From the NCBI GenBank assembly GCA_947463755.1, contig CANHUK010000016.1:1-11708 (forward strand): 11,708 nt of DNA, written 5' to 3'. Below, piece by piece: positions 7,067 through 11,708 of the stretch. This DNA comes from Chitinophagaceae bacterium. GTDB taxonomy: Bacteria; Bacteroidota; Bacteroidia; Chitinophagales; Chitinophagaceae. Every line of letters starts with the position of its first letter. Positions within the stretch are counted from its first letter, which is position 1. Below the pieces are notes generated by a model. It saw nothing but the letters and a program-made list of their open reading frames with translations, did no database searches and was not told where the DNA came from. A program made the position numbers and the translations under genes.

Positions 7067-9094
7067 ATGTTTTCGATCATCATTACCCTGATGTTAGCTG
7101 CAATTGATCATGCTGATGTTGATTCGATACCTGTATCAACCACCGATACTGTCCGTCTGATGGACGAAGTGGTCGTCAGCGCTACTCGCGATCGAGTGGC
7201 AGGATCTGCGTTGCCTTATTCAGTCGGGGTGTACACGCGTCGCGACATCCAGCGGCAGGTGTCCCGTACCATCCCGGAAGCACTGACGGGCATGGCAGGC
7301 ATCCACATCCAGAAGACCAATCATGGCGGTGGGTCGCCGTTCGTTCGTGGACTGACGGGTAATCAAACCCTCATTATGGTGGATGGTATCCGGTTGAACA
7401 ATGCCGTTTTCAGATACGGACCTAATCAGTATATGACCCTGGTATCTCCGGATATCGTGGATCGGATCGAAGTTGTGAAGGGCAGTGGTTCCGTGAGTTA
7501 TGGGAGTGATGCCCTGACCGGGGTTATCAATATTCTGACGACCACGCTCGATTTTTCAAGTCAGCCCCGGTGGAGCGCACGATTCACCGGTCGGGCGACA
7601 TCGTCAGGCATCGAATATTCCGGCAGGCCGGAGATCCGCTTTGAGGGGCGACGATTTGCCATGGTGGCGGGTGCTTCATTTCGGCATTTCGGCGATCTGT
7701 TGGGAGGAGATTCCACGGGATTCCAGCGTCCCAGCGGATATGGCGAGCGTTCATTCGATCTGAAAACCCTCACCGATCTTGGCAAAGGCTGGCGGATGAC
7801 CCTTTCCCTGCAGCACCTGCAACAGTCGGGTGTGCCGGTCTATCATCGGTATCGGCTTGAAAATTTCGCGGTGAATGATTCCGACCCGATCGGTCGCAGT
7901 TTCGGATATGTTCGACTGGAGAAATCCCTGTGGCCCTCCCTGAGCGGCAAGCTCACCCTCACAGGTGCATGGCAGCATATGAAAGAAGGACGGCAGTCGC
8001 GCAGGAACGGAAGCAGCGTGTTACGGGTCGAAGAGGACAAGGTGCTCACCCGTTCCGCCACGATGGACCTCGCCCTTCGCTTCAGTTCGCGATGGTCGTC
8101 GAATTCCGGTATCGAGGTTTATGCCGACCAAGTAAACAGCATGCGGGAGGATCAGCGCCTCGATGTAGGAACGATCACCAGGTTGCGCGGGCTATATCCG
8201 GACGATGCAACCTGTCTCAATGCGGCGATATACAGCTTACATCATCTTGACTTTGGCGCACTTCGGATGGAAGCCGGCATTCGTTACAATTACTACCGGT
8301 CACGTATAACCGATAATACGTTGGGGAAGGTCGACCTTGAGCCCAGTGCCCTGGTTTATCAGGGTGGTTTGAATTACCGGGTAGCGCCCGGATGGCATTT
8401 GTACGCACAGGCCAGCGAAGGCTTTCGTGCCCCGAACATCGATGACATGGGAACACTGGGGATCGTTGATTTCAGGTATGAGGCACCTGCTTTCGATCTG
8501 CGTCCGGAAAAGTCCTTCAACATGGAAGCAGGTCTGAAGATCCAACAGCCCCGTTTCAGTGCGCAGGCATCAGTCTTTCGTACGAATCTCCGCGACCTGA
8601 TCACCCGCATCAAGACATCGCAGGTGATCTCCGGATACGATGTGTATCGAAAAGAAAATGTTGATCGGGGCTATATTCAGGGATTCGAGGTGCAGACACG
8701 GGTGGAACCCTTGGATGGATTGCGTTTCACAGGGGCAGCAGCAACGACCTATGGGCAAAGCATCACCCGCAACGAACCCCTCCGCAGGATGCCGCCTTTT
8801 ACGGCACGGATCGGCGCGGAATATGGAAAGGATAAGGTATTCGGCGGATTGATCTTCGATCATGCCAATGTGCAGCGCCGGCTGGAGGCGGGTGACAAAG
8901 CCGATAACCGTATCCCGAAAGGCGGAACGCCCGGTTTCAATATCCTACATGCCTACGGATCGGTGGAGTTGAACAGGGTGACGCTGCGCGCTTATCTGAA
9001 CAACCTCTTCAACACAGATTATCGGACCCACGGATCCGGCATCAATGGCATGGGGCGCTCTATCAGTCTGACCGCCTTGGTGGACATCCGATGA
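7067..9094 (+). CDS. TonB-dependent receptor, haem/cobalamin (HmuR/BtuB-like) type (675 aa)
   Basis: Outer-membrane receptor for an iron-complex, haem or cobalamin-like ligand. DEVVVSATR (33-41) is a TonB-box-like segment. The plug domain, about 42-160, contains IPEALTGMAGIHIQ, PFVRGLTGNQTLIMVDGIRL, DRIEVVKGSGSVSYGSDAL and GVINILT, the canonical order of the haemoglobin/transferrin and BtuB receptor group. The rest is the barrel, including FRAPNIDDMG and RPEKSFNMEAGLK motifs and the final NNLFNTDYRTHGSG and SLTALVDIR strands. The length is usual for the group. Oddities: the signal peptide (MFSIIITLMLAAIDHA) is short and lacks a basic n-region, and the last residue is Arg, not the usual aromatic. 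No in-frame ATG, GTG or TTG exists between the stop at 7019-7021 and this ATG, so the start is constrained. The DUF5690 membrane protein follows. Family firm; ligand unproven. Confidence 0.88.
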   Translation: MFSIIITLMLAAIDHADVDSIPVSTTDTVRLMDEVVVSATRDRVAGSALPYSVGVYTRRDIQRQVSRTIPEALTGMAGIHIQKTNHGGGSPFVRGLTGNQTLIMVDGIRLNNAVFRYGPNQYMTLVSPDIVDRIEVVKGSGSVSYGSDALTGVINILTTTLDFSSQPRWSARFTGRATSSGIEYSGRPEIRFEGRRFAMVAGASFRHFGDLLGGDSTGFQRPSGYGERSFDLKTLTDLGKGWRMTLSLQHLQQSGVPVYHRYRLENFAVNDSDPIGRSFGYVRLEKSLWPSLSGKLTLTGAWQHMKEGRQSRRNGSSVLRVEEDKVLTRSATMDLALRFSSRWSSNSGIEVYADQVNSMREDQRLDVGTITRLRGLYPDDATCLNAAIYSLHHLDFGALRMEAGIRYNYYRSRITDNTLGKVDLEPSALVYQGGLNYRVAPGWHLYAQASEGFRAPNIDDMGTLGIVDFRYEAPAFDLRPEKSFNMEAGLKIQQPRFSAQASVFRTNLRDLITRIKTSQVISGYDVYRKENVDRGYIQGFEVQTRVEPLDGLRFTGAAATTYGQSITRNEPLRRMPPFTARIGAEYGKDKVFGGLIFDHANVQRRLEAGDKADNRIPKGGTPGFNILHAYGSVELNRVTLRAYLNNLFNTDYRTHGSGINGMGRSISLTALVDIR

Positions 9095-9104
9095 TGCGCT
9101 ATCT

Positions 9105-9120
9105 TTCAGGATAACCTGAA
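9105..9120 (+). promoter_or_regulatory. Small intercistronic hairpin
   Basis: TTCAGG-ATAA-CCTGAA, a perfect 6-base stem with a 4-base loop, 10 bases after the receptor stop codon. There is no T-run after it, so it is not a standard intrinsic terminator. It ends 3 bases before the TTG at 9124 and would block initiation there, which favours the ATG at 9169 as the start of the next gene. It may stabilise the receptor mRNA or dampen downstream expression. Confidence 0.35.
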
Positions 9121-9168
9121 CGATTGCAGAACGATCCATCAATACAGACACGGCGATCGGCGCTCACA

Positions 9169-10431
9169 ATGTGGCTTGGTTCAAGGCCTGTGGCCAATGC
9201 CTTGTTCACCTCCGTGGTCGCCTTTCTCACCTATGCCTGTGTGTTCTCCTACCGGAAAACCTTTACGGTCGCCACCTTCGACGGTATCCGGATCGGTGTC
9301 TTTTCCTATCAGACCCTGCTGATCATCAGCCAGGTGGTGGGATACATGATCAGTAAGTTCTATGGCATCGTCTTCATCTCCGCGCTGCGCAGAACCGGTC
9401 GGTGGATGACCGTGGCATTGATGATCGGCATTTCCTGGGCCTGCCTGCTGTTGTTTGCCGTTACGCCTGATGTCTTCGGACTTCTCTGGTTCTTCATCAA
9501 CGGCTTTATGCTTGGTTTTTTATGGGGGGTCGTGTTCAGCTATGTCGAAGGTCGACGTTCCACCGATCTGGCCGGCTCCGTAATGGCCGTCAGTTTTATC
9601 TTCGCCGGTGGCTTCAGTCGATCTGTCGGCAAGTGGTTGATGATCGAGCATGGAGTCTCTGAGAAATGGATGCCCTTCATGACCGGGGCGGTTTTTGCCC
9701 TGCCACTGGCCATCTTTTTGTTTCTGATGGAGCAGATCCCGCCGCCGGACGCGGCTGATGAACAGGCCCGGGCCCGGCGGGTTCCGATGCAGCCGGCGGA
9801 TCGGAAGGCCTTTATGAAAACCCTTGGCACGGGGATCATGCTGGTGACCTTCACTTATATTTTCCTAACGATCCTGCGTGATATCCGGGATAATTACATG
9901 GCCAACATGTGGCGAGAATTTGGGTATGGAGATAACTATGCCATCTTCACCCGCACCGAAACGATCACTTCGGTCGTTGTGCTGGGGATGATGGGTACAT
10001 TGGTATTTGTGAAGCGCAATATGTTGGCATTCCGCTTGGTGCATGGGGCCATCATTGCGGGTTTCCTGACAGGTGGGGTGGCTTCTGCGCTCTTTCTCAG
10101 CGGGAGGTTGTCGGGTGCTGCCTGGATGCAGCTGACCGGCCTTGGACTTTACATGGCCTACATTCCTTTCAACAGCATTTTTTTCGAGCGCCTGATCGCC
10201 AGTTTCCGGATGGCAGCCAATGTGGGTTTTCTGATGTACATCACCGATGCCTTTGGCTATCTGGGCAGTGTGTCGCTGATGATCGTGAAGGAGACCATGC
10301 GGTTCAATATCACCTGGTCTGAATACTACGCGTGGGGTGTCTTGTCATTCTCTCTCATTGGTTTTGCAACCATGGCCGTGTCACTGGGATGGTTCGGACG
10401 AAAGCATCGGACATTGTTTCCCGGAGGATGA
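9169..10431 (+). CDS. DUF5690 family MFS-like inner-membrane protein (420 aa)
   Basis: Polytopic membrane protein with about eleven to twelve hydrophobic segments, resembling the major facilitator fold. The opening FSYRKTFTVATFDGIRIG with a following SYQTLLIISQVVGYMISKF is the recognisable signature of the DUF5690 family, and GFLWGVVFSYVEGRRSTD (about 116-133) resembles the MFS loop between helices 4 and 5. A hydrophilic, charged loop (about 189-215, PPPDAADEQARARR) separates the halves, as in MFS transporters. The transport substrate is unknown for the family. Start choice: a TTG at 9124 would add 15 residues but lies directly behind a hairpin, and those codons look non-coding; the ATG at 9169 gives a normal short N-terminus. 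The gene follows the TonB receptor by 74 bases on the same strand, suggesting that it handles the imported ligand. Family call good, function unknown. Confidence 0.82.
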   Translation: MWLGSRPVANALFTSVVAFLTYACVFSYRKTFTVATFDGIRIGVFSYQTLLIISQVVGYMISKFYGIVFISALRRTGRWMTVALMIGISWACLLLFAVTPDVFGLLWFFINGFMLGFLWGVVFSYVEGRRSTDLAGSVMAVSFIFAGGFSRSVGKWLMIEHGVSEKWMPFMTGAVFALPLAIFLFLMEQIPPPDAADEQARARRVPMQPADRKAFMKTLGTGIMLVTFTYIFLTILRDIRDNYMANMWREFGYGDNYAIFTRTETITSVVVLGMMGTLVFVKRNMLAFRLVHGAIIAGFLTGGVASALFLSGRLSGAAWMQLTGLGLYMAYIPFNSIFFERLIASFRMAANVGFLMYITDAFGYLGSVSLMIVKETMRFNITWSEYYAWGVLSFSLIGFATMAVSLGWFGRKHRTLFPGG

Positions 10432-10437
10432 TCCGGG
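10420..10437. terminator. GC hairpin across the convergent gene ends
   Basis: CCCGGA-GGATGA-TCCGGG is a perfect 6-base GC-rich inverted repeat. It includes the DUF5690 stop codon (10429-10431), fills the 6-base gap and abuts the kinase stop codon (10438-10440). Being symmetrical, it could form in both transcripts. There is no T-run on either side, so it is at best a non-canonical bidirectional terminator or mRNA end stabiliser. Confidence 0.3.
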
Positions 10438-11487
10438 TCAGGCAGGCCGGGCACTGATCGTGAAGCCAAAGGTGGAGCCGACTTCGGGGTTGCTTCTTAC
10501 ATGTATGCTGTGTCTGTGGGCTTCGATGATATGCTTGCAGATGGCCAGTCCCAGGCCCGTTCCGCCGATGTTTCGGCTTCTTCCATAGTCGGTGCGATAG
10601 AATCGCTCGAATACCCTGGCGAGATGTTCCTCCGCGATCCCGATGCCATCGTCGCTCAATTCTACCAGGATGTTCCGGTCGTCAGTATTATACACGCTGG
10701 CTTCCACCATGCCATCCTGTTTTCCGTATTTGATGGCATTATCGACCAGGTTCGTCAGCACCTGACGGATCTTTTCCTTGTCGGCGTAAACACTCACCGG
10801 GTCTTCACAACCTTTTTTCATCAGGAGTCTTGTGCCCTTGTCCTTGGCTTTGATCGCCAGGGTTTCATAGACATCCCTGATCAGGTCCTGGATCACAAAT
10901 GTTGATGGATTGAGGACCTGTTCGCCGCTTTCGAGTCGTGAGATCTCGTCGAGGTCACCGATCAGGTTGACCAGCCGATCGATGTTCCTGGCTGTACGCT
11001 CCAGGAATTTCCGGTTGACCGACGGATTTTCGAGTGCACCATGTAGCAGGGTATCCACATATCCCTGGATGGCGAAGACGGGTGTTTTGAACTCATGGGA
11101 GAGGTTCTGCAGGAATTCTTTCCGGTAGGCCTCGTTCTGGCGAAGGATCTCCACTTCTTCGCGTCGCTGTTTCGCCCATTTCTCAACATCCTCGCTGACT
11201 TCTTCCATGCTTTTCTGCGGAAGGATGTGCTTGTAGTAGAATTCTTCGCGTTTGGTTGCCTTGGTCTGGTGGATGAACTTATAGATGAGCTTGATCTTCC
11301 GGAAGATGAATCGCTGGATGAACAGCAGTGTCAGGGTGTAGGTGATGATGAACAGACCTGCGAAAATGATGGCGGAATCCAACGGCTCACGACTGAACAG
11401 CAGGTTAGCTGCAGAGGCCACCATGGCAATGGCGATGGCGTTGAAGACGGCGATCTGCCGCGGGGTCATGTTCTTCGTCGAGATCAT
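10438..11487 (-). CDS. PhoR-like sensor histidine kinase (349 aa)
   Basis: Membrane-bound kinase that should autophosphorylate and pass phosphate to the response regulator encoded just upstream. Two transmembrane helices (about 12-31 and 38-59) are separated by only about six residues (SREPLD), so there is almost no periplasmic domain. A charged helical linker (about 60-125) follows. The HisKA domain has FLQNLSHEFKTP with phospho-acceptor His131. The HATPase_c domain shows the N box NLVDNAIKYGK (Asn246, Asn250), G1 box SDDGIGI (278-284), F box FERFYR (293-298) and G2 box GGTGLGLAICKHI (308-320), so catalysis looks intact. I see no PAS or GAF domain and no clear HAMP. The start is ATG at 11485-11487, 84 bases after the regulator stop codon. 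The architecture matches short PhoR-type kinases of Bacteroidota. The signal could be sensed in the membrane or through partners; a phosphate role is possible but unproven. Confidence 0.92.
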   Translation of the reverse strand: MISTKNMTPRQIAVFNAIAIAMVASAANLLFSREPLDSAIIFAGLFIITYTLTLLFIQRFIFRKIKLIYKFIHQTKATKREEFYYKHILPQKSMEEVSEDVEKWAKQRREEVEILRQNEAYRKEFLQNLSHEFKTPVFAIQGYVDTLLHGALENPSVNRKFLERTARNIDRLVNLIGDLDEISRLESGEQVLNPSTFVIQDLIRDVYETLAIKAKDKGTRLLMKKGCEDPVSVYADKEKIRQVLTNLVDNAIKYGKQDGMVEASVYNTDDRNILVELSDDGIGIAEEHLARVFERFYRTDYGRSRNIGGTGLGLAICKHIIEAHRHSIHVRSNPEVGSTFGFTISARPA

Positions 11488-11511
11488 GCAGGATGGCTAT
11501 ACGGTGAGTGA

Positions 11512-11550
11512 GGAATTTACGAAAATATGATGATATTTTCAAATATTTCC
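11512..11550. promoter_or_regulatory. AT-rich inverted repeat in the regulator-kinase spacer
   Basis: GAAAATAT-GATG-ATATTTTC (11521-11540) is a perfect 8-base inverted repeat with a 4-base centre. It is flanked by GGAA (11512-11515) and TTCC (11547-11550), making a larger imperfect dyad. It lies between the regulator stop codon and the kinase start. It could be a protein-binding site, or an mRNA hairpin setting kinase output. On the minus strand, TATTTTCG (11520-11527 in plus coordinates) is one mismatch from a -7 box, so a kinase-specific promoter is also possible. Confidence 0.4.
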
Positions 11551-11571
11551 GCATGGAAAGGGATCAGGATA

Positions 11572-11708
11572 TCAGTGTTCGAATTTGTATCCGACCCCCT
11601 TGACGGTGGTGATGCAGTCGATGCCCAGTTTTTGGCGCACTTTGCGGATGTGTACGTCGATGGTGCGGTCGCCGACGATCACATCGGCGCCCCAGATCTG
11701 GCTGAGGA
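11572..11708 (-). CDS. OmpR/PhoB-family response regulator, C-terminal fragment (last 44 residues)
   Basis: The gene enters from the right edge and ends at the TGA read from 11572-11574. The visible residues, [20 protein letters not shown] followed by [24 protein letters not shown], are the recognition helix and terminal hairpin of a winged-helix DNA-binding domain. The [16 protein letters not shown] and GVGYKF motifs are diagnostic of the OmpR/PhoB class. The receiver domain lies outside the window. The gene is upstream of the histidine kinase on the same strand with an 84-base gap, the usual regulator-kinase order, so the two form a two-component system. Target genes cannot be read from this fragment; the nearby palindromes are candidates only. 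Confidence 0.93.
   Translation of the reverse strand, partial: LSQIWGADVIVGDRTIDVHIRKVRQKLGIDCITTVKGVGYKFEH

Noticed and set aside
9124-9168. TTG-initiated 15-residue extension of the DUF5690 protein
   Set aside because: TTG is a rare start, it sits 3 bases after a stable hairpin, and the extension adds no family-like sequence. It remains possible but is less likely than ATG 9169.
11095-11511. 138-codon plus-strand frame at the right end
   Set aside because: It is antisense to the N-terminal half of the histidine kinase, which has transmembrane helices and all kinase boxes on the minus strand.
10438-11708. Naming the two-component pair phoR/phoB
   Set aside because: The kinase resembles short PhoR-type proteins, but it lacks a PAS domain, the regulator is only a fragment, and no pst or phoU genes are visible, so a phosphate-specific name is not justified.

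Overview
The window looks like a chromosomal segment of a member of the Bacteroidota, probably of the Chitinophagaceae/Sphingobacteriales kind. The evidence is two TonB-dependent outer-membrane receptors, a lipoprotein resembling the DUF5689 family, a DUF5690 membrane protein, promoter-like sequences matching the Bacteroidota -7 element TAnnTTTG, and AT-rich start regions mostly without Shine-Dalgarno sequences. I see no tRNA, rRNA, CRISPR array, insertion sequence or phage gene. No gene-free stretch exceeds about 130 bases.

Layout. Bases 1-2772 (minus strand) carry a TonB-dependent receptor followed by the start of a lipoprotein gene that runs off the left edge. Divergent from it, at 2902-4843 (plus), are two tandem secreted proteins of the endonuclease/exonuclease/phosphatase (EEP) fold. 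The 129-base divergent spacer holds a perfect -7 motif overlapped by a 15-base palindrome with an extra copy of its half-site. A reasonable inference is a co-regulated module for breaking down and importing an extracellular phosphoester, such as nucleic acid.

Bases 4946-7018 (plus) carry a two-gene unit: an LpxH-like metallophosphoesterase and a GT28/MurG-like glycosyltransferase. It is visibly more AT-rich than its surroundings and probably acts in envelope glycolipid or polysaccharide synthesis.

Bases 7067-10431 (plus) carry a second TonB-dependent receptor, of the haem/cobalamin-like subgroup, followed by a DUF5690 MFS-like membrane protein. They may form an outer-plus-inner-membrane uptake pair.

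The right end (minus strand) is a two-component system. The C-terminus of an OmpR/PhoB-type response regulator enters from the right edge, and its PhoR-like histidine kinase follows, ending 6 bases from the DUF5690 stop codon. The regulator-kinase spacer contains a perfect AT-rich inverted repeat.

All gene families here are known. The least described elements are the divergent receptor/lipoprotein/nuclease module with its palindromic control region, the phosphoesterase-glycosyltransferase pair, and the receptor-DUF5690 pair. I found nothing I could honestly call an entirely new system.
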